Assembly: GCA_029263125.1 (NCBI GenBank)
Contig: JAJCYD010000033.1
Location: 62,001 to 126,000 of the forward strand
Source: Solirubrobacteraceae bacterium
Lineage (GTDB): Bacteria > Actinomycetota > Thermoleophilia > Solirubrobacterales > Solirubrobacteraceae
Length of the DNA stretch: 64,000 nt
Direction of reading: 5' to 3'
The notes below the pieces were generated by a model that did no database searches, had not been told where the DNA came from, and saw nothing but the letters and a program-made list of their open reading frames with translations. Position numbers and translations under genes: made by a program. Position 1 is the stretch's first letter; each line of letters begins with the position of its first letter. Shown here in pieces: positions 49,902 to 61,051 of this stretch.

Positions 49902-50393
49902 ATGCTAGTTTCAATGTCGATCAATGGCCAGACGCACTCGCACGATGTCGAGCCGCGCATGCTGCTCGTGCATTACATCCGCGAGATGGCCGAGCTGCAC
50001 GGCACCCACTGGGGCTGCGACACGTCCAACTGCGGCATCTGCGTGGTGCTGATGGACGGCGACCCGATCAAGTCGTGCACCACGCTCGCAGCCATGGCCG
50101 AGGGCCACGAGATCACCACCGTCGAGGGCCTCGAGAAGAACGGCGTCCTCGATCCGATCCAGCAGGGCTTTCATGAGATGCATGCCCTGCAGTGCGGCTT
50201 TTGCACCCCCGGGATGATGGTCACCGGCCGCGCGCTGATCGACCAGCATCCCAACCCGACCCAAATGACCGACTACGAGATCCGTGAAGCGATCTCTGGA
50301 GGCCTGTGTCGCTGCACTGGCTACGTGAACATCGTCAAGGCGATCAGGTGGGCTGCCGCATACGAGGCAGCCGCCGCCACCGGAGGTAATTGA
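49902..50393 (+). CDS. coxS: Aerobic CO dehydrogenase small (2Fe-2S) subunit
   Basis: 163 residues. The plant-ferredoxin type cluster is in GCDTSNCGICVVLMDG, continuing to SCTTLA. The second cluster is in LQCGFCTPGMMVTG and GGLCRCTGYVNIVKAI. Both are complete. It links the Mo-Cu site in CoxL with FAD in CoxM. 4 bp from coxL. Confidence 0.96.
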   Translation: MLVSMSINGQTHSHDVEPRMLLVHYIREMAELHGTHWGCDTSNCGICVVLMDGDPIKSCTTLAAMAEGHEITTVEGLEKNGVLDPIQQGFHEMHALQCGFCTPGMMVTGRALIDQHPNPTQMTDYEIREAISGGLCRCTGYVNIVKAIRWAAAYEAAAATGGN

Positions 50394-50396
50394 TTC

Positions 50397-52813
<2,417 letters not shown>

Positions 52814-52817
<4 letters not shown>

Positions 52818-53920
52818 GAAACCCCGCTCTGGCGCGGCGAGCTGAAGAGCTCGCCGCGCAGGGCGCGGCCTACGTGACCGCGACCGTCGTCCGCGCACAG
52901 CGGCCGACGAGCGCGCACGCGGGCGACGTCGCCCTCGTCACCAGCGATGGGACCATCCAGGGCTTCGTCGGCGGAATCTGTGCCGAGCACAGCGTTCGCC
53001 TCTTCTCCTGGACGGCGATGCAGACCGGCGAGCCGGTGCTGCTCAAGATCCTTCCGACGGCCCCCGAGGACGTCAAGGACCAGCCAACCGAAGAGGGTGC
53101 GGTGACCGTCTTGAACACCTGTCTCTCCGGTGGAGCGATCGAGGTCTTTCTCGAGCCGACGCTCCCGACTCCTCGCGTGAACGTCGTGGGCTCCAAGCCG
53201 ATCGCCGCGCACATCGAGCGGCTCGGGCCGGAGTTCGATCTGGACATCGTGGCCGTTGGCGACGCGCCGGCGGACGTCCGGGAGGGCGACCTGGGATTGA
53301 TCGTGGCCGCTCACGGCAAGGGTGAGCTGGAAGCGCTGCGAGCCGGCTTGGAGGCCGGCCTGCCGTATGTCGGCTTGGTCGCGAGCCCCAAGCGCGGCGC
53401 GGCGATCGTCGCGGAACTGCGCACCGCCGGGATGCCCGAAGAGCAGCTGCAGCGCGTCGAATGCCCGGCCGGCCTGGACATCAACGCCAAGATGCCGCCG
53501 GAGGTCGCGCTGTCGATCATCGCGCGGCTGATCGAGCGACGCCACAGCAAGGACTACTCGCCACCATTGCGCGCGCCCAGTGACCAGGAGGCTCCGACGT
53601 TCGCGGTCGACCCGATCTGCGGGATGACCGTCACGGCTGACGCCAACGCGCTGCAGGTGCGACACGACGGCGAGACGATCTACTTCTGCGCTCCGGGGTG
53701 TAAGAAGACCTACGAGCGCGAGCACATGGGCGCGGGCGCTTCTGAGCCCGCGGCGGGCAAGGCATCAAAGCCCAAGACCGCGGTGGATCCCATCTGCGGG
53801 ATGACGGTGCTGGCCACGGACGACACCCCCCATCTCGAACACCACGGCGAGACCGTCTATTTCTGTTGCGACGGATGCAAGGCGAAGTTCGAGGAGCAGC
53901 ATGCCGTCCCCGCCGGCTGA
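52814..53920 (+). CDS. XdhC/CoxF-type protein fused to two YHS metal-binding domains
   Basis: 368 residues from GTG 52814 (GTGA overlap with coxL). The XdhC-type N-terminal half shows RPTSAHAGDVALVTSDGTIQ, then GFVGGICAEHSVR. A Rossmann-like middle ends in GLDINAKMPPEVALSIIARL. Two YHS units follow, DPICGMTVTADANALQV...YFCAPGC and DPICGMTVLATDDTP...YFCCDGC, each with the Cys pattern for a soft metal such as Cu(I). XdhC proteins insert sulfurated Mo-cofactor, and attached copper-type domains would be a natural source of the Cu in the CODH active site. That link is inference. Confidence 0.85.
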
Positions 53921-54521
53921 CGGCTTCGTTGCGGGCCTCGTGCTCGGCGCCGGAGGGTCGCGGAGGCTGGGACGGCCAAAGCAGCTGCTGCCCTATGGCG
54001 ACGGCACGCTGCTGCACCATGTCCTGACGACGGCGCGCTCATGCCCCTTCAATCAGCGGCTCGTGGCGCTCGGCGGTTCGGCCGACGGCGTTCGCGAGCA
54101 GGTTGACCTGCGTGGGTTCGATGTCGTCATCAACGAATCGTTCGGCAGCGGATGCTCGTCGTCGATCGCCGCTGCACTCGGTCAGGTTGACGAGCGGGCC
54201 GACATCCTGGTGCTCATGCTCGGCGACCAGCCGGGCGTCACCGCGCAGACCGTGCGTGCGCTGCTCGCCGCTCGCGGCGACGCGCCGATCGCCGTCTGTG
54301 GATACGACGACCAGCGCGGGCATCCGTTTGCGTTCTCCCGTCGTATATTCGAAGAGCTCGCGAATCTCCACGGAGACAAAGGCGTGTGGCGCTTGTTGGA
54401 TCAGCGCGCCGCCGAGGTCGTGGAAGTCGCGATTCCAGGTCCGGTCCCGCTCGACGTGGACACCCCCGAAGACTACGAGGCAGTCCTGGCCGCGGCCGGG
54501 TTTATGGAGGTACGTGCATGA
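53901..54521 (+). CDS. mocA: MocA-type molybdenum cofactor cytidylyltransferase
   Basis: 206 residues, overlapping the previous gene by 20 bp. The nucleotidyltransferase signature is LVLGAGGSRRLGRPKQLLPY, with LMLGDQPGVTAQTVRALLAA and RGHPFAFSRRIFEEL downstream. It attaches CMP to molybdopterin, giving the MCD form used by CO dehydrogenase. MobA (guanylyl) is less likely in this setting. Confidence 0.88.
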   Translation: MPSPPADGFVAGLVLGAGGSRRLGRPKQLLPYGDGTLLHHVLTTARSCPFNQRLVALGGSADGVREQVDLRGFDVVINESFGSGCSSSIAAALGQVDERADILVLMLGDQPGVTAQTVRALLAARGDAPIAVCGYDDQRGHPFAFSRRIFEELANLHGDKGVWRLLDQRAAEVVEVAIPGPVPLDVDTPEDYEAVLAAAGFMEVRA

Positions 54522-55444
54522 GCCGATTGGGACGGAGCGAGGAGCTCGACGAAGAGATGCGCCGGCTGGTGCCGAGCGTCGAGAAGCTCGGCCAGATGCT
54601 GGGAGACATCGACTACCTCGCAGACGAGGGGCTGGCGACGTCGGCCTTCCTGGCGCTGCGCCTTCCGCAGCCGTTGCTGCTGGAGGGTGAGGCCGGCGTC
54701 GGCAAGACCGAGCTTGCCAAGGCGCTCGCCCAGGTCCTGGACACGCCGCTGATTCGTCTGCAGTGCTACGAGGGCATCGATGCCGCCGAGGCGCTGTACG
54801 AGTGGAACTATCCCAAGCAGCTGCTGAGCATCCGGGTGGCCGATACGAAGGGCTCAGAGCTTGGCGAGGAGGAGCTCTTCGGCCCCGACTACCTCATCCG
54901 CCGCCCGCTCCTGCGCGCGCTGGAGCACCCCGGCCCGCGGCCGGCGGTCCTCCTGATCGACGAGCTCGACCGCGCCGATGACGACTTCGAGGCCTTCCTG
55001 CTGGAGCTGCTCGCCGAGGCGACGGTCACGATCCCGGAGATCGGCACGATCAGGGCAACCCATCCGCCGATCGTCATCCTGACCTCCAACCGCACGCGCG
55101 ACCTGCACGACGCGGTCAAGCGTCGTTGCTTGTACCAGTGGATCGACTACCCCGGCGCCAAGCGCGAGGTCGAGATTGTCCGCCGGCGCGTCAAGGGCGC
55201 GTCGTCGGTGCTCACCGTCCAGGTCGCCAACGCCGTCTCGCGGATGCGCAAGTCCGACGTCCAGAAGCCGCCTGGCATCGCCGAGGCGATCGACTGGGTG
55301 TCGGCTTTGGGTATGCTCGGAATCGAGACGCTCGACGCCGAAAGCGCGGACAGGACCCTGGGCTCGGTGCTGAAGTACAGCGAGGATCAGGAGGTGATCC
55401 GCGCGTCGGGGCTCGAGGAGCTGATCGCGCTGGAGGAGAGCTAA
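54518..55444 (+). CDS. coxD: CoxD AAA+ ATPase for CO dehydrogenase maturation
   Basis: 308 residues, ATGA overlap. Walker A LEGEAGVGKTELAKALAQ, the shared IRLQCYEGIDAAEALYEWNY, Walker B LLIDELDRADDDFEAFLLEL, and TSNRTRDLHDAVKRRCLYQW. CoxD works with CoxE to complete the Mo-S-Cu centre. Its paralogue at 11599 is in the hydrogenase operon. Confidence 0.95.
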   Translation: MSRLGRSEELDEEMRRLVPSVEKLGQMLGDIDYLADEGLATSAFLALRLPQPLLLEGEAGVGKTELAKALAQVLDTPLIRLQCYEGIDAAEALYEWNYPKQLLSIRVADTKGSELGEEELFGPDYLIRRPLLRALEHPGPRPAVLLIDELDRADDDFEAFLLELLAEATVTIPEIGTIRATHPPIVILTSNRTRDLHDAVKRRCLYQWIDYPGAKREVEIVRRRVKGASSVLTVQVANAVSRMRKSDVQKPPGIAEAIDWVSALGMLGIETLDAESADRTLGSVLKYSEDQEVIRASGLEELIALEES

Positions 55445-55449
55445 TGCTC

Positions 55450-55467
55450 CCTCCAACACGTTGGAGG
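55450..55467 (+). promoter_or_regulatory. Inverted repeat that can hide the coxE ribosome site
   Basis: A perfect 18-nt inverted repeat (arms 55450-55457 and 55460-55467) whose 3' arm contains the GGAGG used by the GTG start of coxE at 55476. In the mRNA this hairpin would compete with ribosome binding unless coxD translation (stop at 55442-55444) opens it. The natural 2-nt loop means one or two closing pairs must open. Confidence 0.6.
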
Positions 55468-55475
55468 AACCACTA

Positions 55476-56936
55476 GTGGCTGACAACGGCTCTCCGGTAG
55501 ACAAGGTCAGGAGGGACGACTCCTACGCGGTCGAGGACATCGATCTGGACCTCCCCGCCGTCGTCGGGGCGTTCAGTCAGCGCCTGCACGCGGCCGGCAT
55601 GCCCGTCACGCCGTCGCAGACCCAGCAATACGCTCGTTCGCTGAAGCTGACCAAGCCCGTGTCGCGTCGCCGCCTGTACTGGGCGACGCGCGCGATCTTC
55701 GTGACCGGCTTCCTGCAGGTGCCAGCGTTCGACCGCGTCTTCCGCGAGGTGTTCGGCTCCTCGGCCAAGAGCGACTTCGACGACTCCGAGGTCGAGCTGG
55801 AAGCCGCTCCGCCGTCTGACTCCACCGAGACGCCAGAGTCCGAGCGCGACGACGAGTTCGACGCGCCGGAATCCTCTGGCGGCTCGGATCTCAGCCAGCC
55901 CAGCACGGGCAAGGGCGGGGACGACGACGAAGAGGGCGAGGAGATCGAGATCCCGATCCTCTCGGCCAGCGAGGAGGAGGAGCTGTCCGAGAAGCACTTC
56001 GCCGCCCTGCAATCCCACGAGCTTGCCGCGCTGTACCGGCTGATGGTGCGCCTGGACCTGGCAACGCCACTGCGGCGCACGCGCCGGCGCCAGCGCGGCC
56101 GCCACGGTGAGCACATGGACATGCGCCGCACGCTGCGCAACAGCCTGCGCACCGGCGGAGATCCGATCAAGCTCGCTCGCCGTCGCCGGCGTGTGCACAA
56201 GCGCCGGCTCGTGCTGCTGTGCGACATCTCAGGCTCGATGGAGCCGTATGCGCGCGCGTACCTGCAGTTCCTGCACTGTGCCCGCGCGAGTGGGCCCGAC
56301 GCCGAGGCGTTCGTCTTCGCGACACGACTGACACGCTTGACCAAGCAGCTCGCCGGGCGCAACCCGCAGCGAGCCATCCGTCGTGCCACCGAGGCCGCGC
56401 CGGACTGGTCGAGCGGCACGCGTATCGGCGACGCGCTGAAGGCATTCAACGACCTCCATGGCCGGCGCGGCATGGCCCGCGGCGCGGTCATCGTGATCCT
56501 GTCGGATGGATGGGAGCGAGGGGACCCCGAGGTCGTCGCGACGGAGATGGAGCGCCTGGCGCGCTTCGCCTACCGGATCGTGTGGGTGAACCCGAGGGTG
56601 AGCGCCCCCGGCTTCGCACCCAAGGCCGGAGGCCTGGTCGCGGCGTTGCCGTATTGCAACGCACTGGTCAGCGGCCACAGCCTCAATTCGCTCGACGAGG
56701 TCGCCGACGCGATCGGGGCCGACCTCGCGAAGGACGCGCTCGGACTCGCCAATTGGAAGCCGCCGTCGCTGGATGGCGACGAGGAGGAGGAGCAGACCTG
56801 GGGCGTGGCGGGCTCGGGCACCGTCGGTGCTGCGATGCCCAGCAACCTGCTCGGCATGGTGCCTTCGAAGGGCAAGACGGCGCCTGGCCGCAGCTGGTCA
56901 GACGTCGACGACGAGGGCTACGCGACGGACCGCTGA
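55476..56936 (+). CDS. coxE: CoxE vWA-domain protein
   Basis: 486 residues from GTG 55476. A long acidic linker (ESERDDEFDAPESSGGSD, then GGDDDEEGEEIEIPILSASE) precedes the vWA domain with MIDAS LLCDISGSMEPYARA, AFVFATRLTRLTKQLAG and ILSDGWERGDPEVVA. CoxE is membrane-associated and pairs with CoxD. The gene matches the hydrogenase-operon vWA protein. Confidence 0.93.
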   Translation: MADNGSPVDKVRRDDSYAVEDIDLDLPAVVGAFSQRLHAAGMPVTPSQTQQYARSLKLTKPVSRRRLYWATRAIFVTGFLQVPAFDRVFREVFGSSAKSDFDDSEVELEAAPPSDSTETPESERDDEFDAPESSGGSDLSQPSTGKGGDDDEEGEEIEIPILSASEEEELSEKHFAALQSHELAALYRLMVRLDLATPLRRTRRRQRGRHGEHMDMRRTLRNSLRTGGDPIKLARRRRRVHKRRLVLLCDISGSMEPYARAYLQFLHCARASGPDAEAFVFATRLTRLTKQLAGRNPQRAIRRATEAAPDWSSGTRIGDALKAFNDLHGRRGMARGAVIVILSDGWERGDPEVVATEMERLARFAYRIVWVNPRVSAPGFAPKAGGLVAALPYCNALVSGHSLNSLDEVADAIGADLAKDALGLANWKPPSLDGDEEEEQTWGVAGSGTVGAAMPSNLLGMVPSKGKTAPGRSWSDVDDEGYATDR

Positions 56937-57085
56937 TGGCTCCGCTCGCCCACATCGCCGGCATCCCGTTGGAGGAGACCATCGCCATGGCCGCCCCCGT
57001 CCTGGGTGCCACCTGCGCCGCGCTCATGGCGACGCTGCGCAACCGCGGTCGCCGCCCGTGGCGCCGCGGCGACGACAAGCCGTAG
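56936..57085 (+). CDS. Small hydrophobic protein at the end of the coxDE block
   Basis: 49 residues from ATG 56936 (TGATG overlap with coxE). One moderately hydrophobic segment (IPLEETIAMAAPVLGATCAA) is followed by an Arg-rich tail (NRGRRPWRRGDDKP). It is probably a small membrane peptide translated with CoxE, a known membrane protein. Function unknown. Confidence 0.6.
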   Translation: MAPLAHIAGIPLEETIAMAAPVLGATCAALMATLRNRGRRPWRRGDDKP

Positions 57086-57299
57086 ATCGCGGCTCCCGCA
57101 GCAGACGACGCGCGCTTCGGCGTCGGCGTGCGCGAACGGGCGCGGCGCGGCGATTCGCATCGCGCTCAGGACTGCGGAGAAGACTGCGGAGAACGATCAA
57201 CTGCCGTCGACGACCAGCGGCCCGGTGTGCGGGTCGCCGTCGCCGACGGCAATGATCGGCGCAGCCTGGATCGGCTACGCCTTGCGGCGTACGAGAGCG

Positions 57300-57752
57300 C
57301 TAGTCGCGATACGCCGTCTGCGCGTCGAGCGAGCCCTCGAGGCCTGCCGGAAGCTCGATAGCTCCCGCATGCGCGTACAGCGCGATCTCCTCGATTCGCT
57401 TTCCCGCCGACGGGTCGCGGCCCGGAGACCATGCGCCGTTGCCCCATGTGAGGCTCTGTGGGCTGGTGCCCAGCATCCCCGATGCAAGGATCTGCGCCTT
57501 CTCGCGGATCTTGCGACAGGTCGCGGCCACAGCGTTGGCGGTGCCGTTGCTCGGACTCGTCAGGAACCCGTGCCCATCTCCGAAACGGTCGTAGTCCTGT
57601 GGGACGACTTCCGTATCGTCGAGCGGGATCCCCAACTCGTCGGTCACGATCTGCTGCAACTGACGCTGCTGCCCGCCAGCGTCGCAGCTCAGGCTGAGGA
57701 CCGTCTTGCCCGTCGGATGCACGCGCAGGAAGACGGCTCTATACGCGCCCAT
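57300..57752 (-). CDS. Stand-alone CoxL/xanthine dehydrogenase-like domain fragment
   Basis: 150 residues from ATG 57752 with a strong GAGGAGGGA ribosome site. HPTGKTVLSLSCDAGGQQRQ, IVTDELGIPLDDTEVVPQDY, and SPSNGTANAVAATCRKIREK align with the middle-to-C-terminal third of CoxL (HPSGKAVVSISAQTQGQGHE, IVAEELGISPNDITVRHGDT). Similarity ends at LEGSLDAQTAY where the stop occurs. Lacking all other domains, it cannot be a working Mo enzyme alone. Either a remnant of a CoxL-like gene with a preserved start, or a repurposed domain. Confidence 0.65.
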   Translation of the reverse strand: MGAYRAVFLRVHPTGKTVLSLSCDAGGQQRQLQQIVTDELGIPLDDTEVVPQDYDRFGDGHGFLTSPSNGTANAVAATCRKIREKAQILASGMLGTSPQSLTWGNGAWSPGRDPSAGKRIEEIALYAHAGAIELPAGLEGSLDAQTAYRD

Positions 57753-57958
57753 AGTCCCTCCTCGGGCTGACCGAGCGGCGCCCTTCGGCGGCGCTCGGAG
57801 AGCAGTACTCGAATGGTGCCGATACCTGCACAGTCACGCTCCTTCCCAGGGGTCTTAGCGGCCACCGATCAGCCGCTTGACAGCCGGCGCAGTATGACAG
57901 TTCCGGCGCGGCGACGCCCGGAAAGTGGCGCCGCGAAGCGCTCGGGAGGGCCGCACGC

Positions 57959-58489
57959 CTAGATGCTGCCGTCGACCTCGACGGTCACGTCATCGTTGAC
58001 CTTCAGGGCGCCGAACAGGGCGGAGTAGGGCTTGATGCCCCAATCGCTCTGCTTGACCGCCGCGCTGCCGGTGACCTTGCCGCCGTCCCCGCTGACGACG
58101 AAGTCCACGGGCTTGCTCTTGCCGCCCATCGACAGGTCTCCGCTGACCGCGAGCCGGCCGCCGTCATCGGCGATGCTGCTGGACGTGAACTCGATCGCCT
58201 TCTTCTTGAGGACATCCTTGTCGATCGTCTTGCGGATGTCCGCCTTGTCGTCATCGCCGAGCGCCTGCATGCCGCCGACGCCTTCGATGACATGCAGCGA
58301 CGTCGCGTCCGCGGTGAGCTGAAGCGAGCTCTGGCCGACGTCCTCGGCGACGTTCAGCGTGGCCTCCCACGACTGCACCTCGATCACAAGATCGTGCCCC
58401 GCTTTCGCCGCCGCTCCATGGCGGCCCGTCTTCACTCTGAGAGTGGCGTTGTCCGGTCCCAGCTTGTAGTTCCCTGCCTGAATCGCCAT
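57959..58489 (-). CDS. YceI-family lipid-binding protein
   Basis: 176 residues from ATG 58489. NYKLGPDNATLRVKTGRHGA, KAGHDLVIEVQSWEATLNVA and SGDLSMGGKSKPVDFVVSGD fit the YceI lipocalin-like barrel, which binds isoprenoids or quinone-like lipids. No signal peptide is seen, so it is cytoplasmic. Position between cox genes suggests a link to quinone or membrane electron flow, but that is speculative. Confidence 0.85.
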   Translation of the reverse strand: MAIQAGNYKLGPDNATLRVKTGRHGAAAKAGHDLVIEVQSWEATLNVAEDVGQSSLQLTADATSLHVIEGVGGMQALGDDDKADIRKTIDKDVLKKKAIEFTSSSIADDGGRLAVSGDLSMGGKSKPVDFVVSGDGGKVTGSAAVKQSDWGIKPYSALFGALKVNDDVTVEVDGSI

Positions 58490-58712
58490 GGGCGCGATTG
58501 TATGCGCGCGTGCGCCACGATGGCGTGCCCGGCACGGCGCGTTCGGCTCGCCAGCACCGCGAGGGCATCCCACGGACGGAAACTGGCATACTGCACGCGC
58601 TGCACGGCGGCTCATACCCTCGCGGCCCGCCCCGGCAGTTGCTCGGTCGCGCGTGCGGACGCGGTCGGCACGACGCTGCCGCCATGTTTTCGATCCGCAC
58701 AGGAGGAGACCT

Positions 58713-59132
58713 ATGCCGACATTGAACGAGTCGTTTTCAGTTCCCAATGGCCAGCAGAGCTGGGCCGTTGTCACCGACCTCAACAAGCTCATCCCGTGCG
58801 TCCCGGGCGCCAAGGTGCTGTCAGCCGACAGCCCGAGCAAGGCGCAGGCCGAGATCACCGTGAAGATGGGCTCGATGGGCATGGTCTTCACGGGTCCCGT
58901 CGAGATCCTGTCCCAGGACGGGACGACCGCCAAGATCAAGGCCAACACGCGCGAGAAGGGCGGACAGAGCAACGCCTCGGGCGACGTCACGATCTCCGTG
59001 TCGGGCAACAACGTCAGCATCAGCGCCGACGCTCAGGTGAGCGGCAAGGCTGCATCGATGGGCGAGGGCACGATCGTCGCCGTCCTCACGCAGCTCGTAA
59101 AGTCCTTCGCGGGCAACCTCGCGACGGCCTAG
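58713..59132 (+). CDS. coxG: CoxG-type SRPBCC protein
   Basis: 139 residues from ATG 58713 with AGGAGGAGA. NESFSVPNGQQSWAVVTDLN, the CVPGAK motif and GSMGMVFTGPVEIL are typical of carbon monoxide dehydrogenase subunit G. CoxG is thought to recruit the enzyme to the membrane or shuttle quinone. It lacks the C-terminal membrane tail some homologues have. Confidence 0.92.
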   Translation: MPTLNESFSVPNGQQSWAVVTDLNKLIPCVPGAKVLSADSPSKAQAEITVKMGSMGMVFTGPVEILSQDGTTAKIKANTREKGGQSNASGDVTISVSGNNVSISADAQVSGKAASMGEGTIVAVLTQLVKSFAGNLATA

Positions 59133-59147
59133 TAGGCGACGTCGTTC

Positions 59148-59178
59148 GCTGGCCGGAGGGCACCAAGCACCGGCCAGC
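59148..59178 (+). terminator. Stem-loop after coxG
   Basis: Perfect 9-bp arms GCTGGCCGG and CCGGCCAGC with a 13-nt loop, 16 bp past the coxG stop. No T-run follows, so it may slow or end transcription only partly. Confidence 0.45.
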
Positions 59179-59309
59179 ACCGCACGCGCGCCAGCTTGCG
59201 TCCCAGAGGTGGGGGCCGGCGCGCACCCCCGGGTAAGGTTGTTCGACATGGGCACGGCCGGCACGCGCCGGCCTGCTCGGGTCAGCATTTCCTGGGAAGG
59301 AGCAACGCG

Positions 59310-59624
59310 ATGAAGGACGTAATCGAGGACGTCGATCGCTGGATCGAACGCGGCGACAAGGTGGCGCTCGCGACGGTGGTCGGTCTGCGCCGCTCGGCAC
59401 CGCGCCCGCCCGGCTCGAAGATGGCGATCAACGACAAGGGCGAGATCTCCGGCATGGTGTCCGGCGGCTGCGTCGAGGGCGCCGTCATCGAGATCGCCGA
59501 CGGCGTCATCGGTGGCGATGAGCCGCAGTTGCTGACGTTCGGGATCACCGACGACATGGCCTTCGACGTCGGGCTGCCGTGCGGCGGCGAGATCGACGTG
59601 TGGGTCGAGCGGTACGAGCCATGA
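59310..59624 (+). CDS. XdhC N-terminal domain protein
   Basis: 104 residues from ATG 59310 with GGAAGGAG. VALATVVGLRRSAPRPPGSK, then EISGMVSGGCVEGAVIEIAD, and FDVGLPCGGEIDVWVERYEP form the first XdhC_CoxI unit, including the conserved Cys residues. The second half is a separate gene with a 4-bp overlap, so the usual single XdhC is split in two. These proteins bind and sulfurate Mo-cofactor for insertion. Confidence 0.87.
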   Translation: MKDVIEDVDRWIERGDKVALATVVGLRRSAPRPPGSKMAINDKGEISGMVSGGCVEGAVIEIADGVIGGDEPQLLTFGITDDMAFDVGLPCGGEIDVWVERYEP

Positions 59625-60385
59625 GCAGCGTCCAGGCGGCATTTGCCGAGATCGCTCGCAACGACGGACGCGCGGCGCTCGTGACGGCGCTCAAGGGCGA
59701 CCACGCCGGCGAGCGCATGCTCGTCCAGGTCGATGGCGGCACCGAGGGAACGCTCGGCGACGCGGACCTCGACGCCGAGGGCGTCGCGGGCGCGCAGGAG
59801 CTGATGTGGTCCGACAAGTCCGAGGTGCGCGGCGACCTGTTCATCGACATCACGTCACCGCCGCCGCGGCTGGTGATCTTCGGTGCCGTCGAGTTCGCGA
59901 CGCACCTGTCGGCCATCGCGAAGGTCGTGGACTGGCGCGCATACGTCGTGGATCCGCGTGCCCGGTTCGCGACGCGCGAGCGCTTCCCGGACGCCGTCGA
60001 CGTCGTCGCCGGCTGGCCGGATGACGCGTTTGAGAAGCTCGGCGCGATCGACCCGGCGACCTACCTCGCGGTGCTGACGCACGATCCCAAGCTCGACGAC
60101 GCCGTCCTGCTGATGGCGCTGCGCTCCGACGCGCCGTACATCGGGGCGATGGGCTCCAAGCGGGCGCAGGCCGAGCGCCGCGAACGGCTCATGGGCCATG
60201 GCGTCACCGACGAAGATCTCACGCGGATCAGCGCTCCCGTCGGCCTGGACCTCGGCGCCAAGGGTGCTCGTGAGACCGCACTCTCGATCATGGCCGAGTG
60301 CGTCGCCGTGCGCTACGGGCGCGACGGCGGGCGGCTGTGTCAGAAGGGCGCGGACCGCAAGCGCATCCACGCAGAGGCGGGGTAA
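59621..60385 (+). CDS. XdhC Rossmann-domain protein
   Basis: 254 residues, ATGA overlap. PRLVIFGAVEFATHLSAIAK and YVVDPRARFATRERFPDAVD form the Rossmann unit, with AVLTHDPKLDDAVLLMALRS, YIGAMGSKRAQAERRERLM and PVGLDLGAKGARETALSIMA as the C-terminal XdhC signature. It completes the split XdhC with the previous gene. A third XdhC-type protein is the YHS fusion at 52814. Confidence 0.9.
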   Translation: MSSVQAAFAEIARNDGRAALVTALKGDHAGERMLVQVDGGTEGTLGDADLDAEGVAGAQELMWSDKSEVRGDLFIDITSPPPRLVIFGAVEFATHLSAIAKVVDWRAYVVDPRARFATRERFPDAVDVVAGWPDDAFEKLGAIDPATYLAVLTHDPKLDDAVLLMALRSDAPYIGAMGSKRAQAERRERLMGHGVTDEDLTRISAPVGLDLGAKGARETALSIMAECVAVRYGRDGGRLCQKGADRKRIHAEAG

Positions 60386-60416
60386 GGCGGCCGCGACCTG
60401 CCGGCCGGTGGGCCCC

Positions 60417-60483
60417 GTGCACCCCGCCGACTCCGGTGGGCGTGCACCCCGCCGACGGGCCTGCTCCGGGGATCCGGAGCAGG
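60417..60483. repeat. Direct repeat and perfect hairpin between convergent genes
   Basis: GTGCACCCCGCCGAC occurs at 60417-60431 and again at 60442-60456. It is followed by a hairpin with 10-bp arms (60460-60469 and 60474-60483) and a GGAT loop. The site lies between convergent genes and is a likely bidirectional terminator, although T-runs are poor. Confidence 0.55.
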
Positions 60484-60499
60484 CGAGCCTGCAACTGCG

Positions 60500-60991
60500 C
60501 TACTTGAAGACCTTGTCCAGGACGCCGCTGCTCTCGAGCATGGCCTGTCCCTGAGCTGCGAGGGCTTGTGCCTGTTCGACCATCGCCTGGCGCTCATCCG
60601 GCTCGGCGGTCATGTAGCGGAAGCCCGCGGCGGCGATTCCGAGTGGCACCACTCGCCACATGATGTTCCGACGCGACCCGACGAGACCGAGCAGCTGCTG
60701 GTTGGTCGCGGCCAGCGACATCATCGCCGGCGCCAGCTGCGCGTTGAGCTTGGAATTCCGCATTCTCTTGCCTTTCCACGCTGGTGTGCGAGATCCGATA
60801 CCGATCGCCCTCAGGGGCAGACCGACGGTTGCACCGAGTCCTCCGCCGGCGATGAATCCGGCCGCGACGGCGGCGCGGTTGCGTCCGGCTTCACGGGCCG
60901 TGACGATACTGCGCTGCTCTGGCGCTCGCTCCAGATCCTGGTTCTGCGGCGAGGCGCCGGCAGGCTGGACGTCGTCGGGTACAGCGCTCAT
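60500..60991 (-). CDS. Hypothetical protein with glycine-rich hydrophobic stretch
   Basis: 163 residues from ATG 60991. An acidic start, then AAVAAGFIAGGGLGATVGLP (likely a membrane-associated hairpin), a basic linker and a second weak hydrophobic stretch (MWRVVPLGIAAAGFRYM). The tail is helical (RQAMVEQAQALAAQGQAMLE). It may be a membrane-peripheral protein. No family recognised. It is co-oriented with the 101-residue gene upstream. Confidence 0.6.
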   Translation of the reverse strand: MSAVPDDVQPAGASPQNQDLERAPEQRSIVTAREAGRNRAAVAAGFIAGGGLGATVGLPLRAIGIGSRTPAWKGKRMRNSKLNAQLAPAMMSLAATNQQLLGLVGSRRNIMWRVVPLGIAAAGFRYMTAEPDERQAMVEQAQALAAQGQAMLESSGVLDKVFK

Positions 60992-61051
60992 GGACACATC
61001 CCTCTCGCGTGCGTGCGAGTGCCTTTCGCGCCATCTGCGAGGCACGATGCC

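Noticed and set aside
60417-60456. Direct repeats as a transposon end or target-site duplication
   Set aside because: Only two copies 25 bp apart with no transposase or inverted ends; more likely local duplication in a terminator region.
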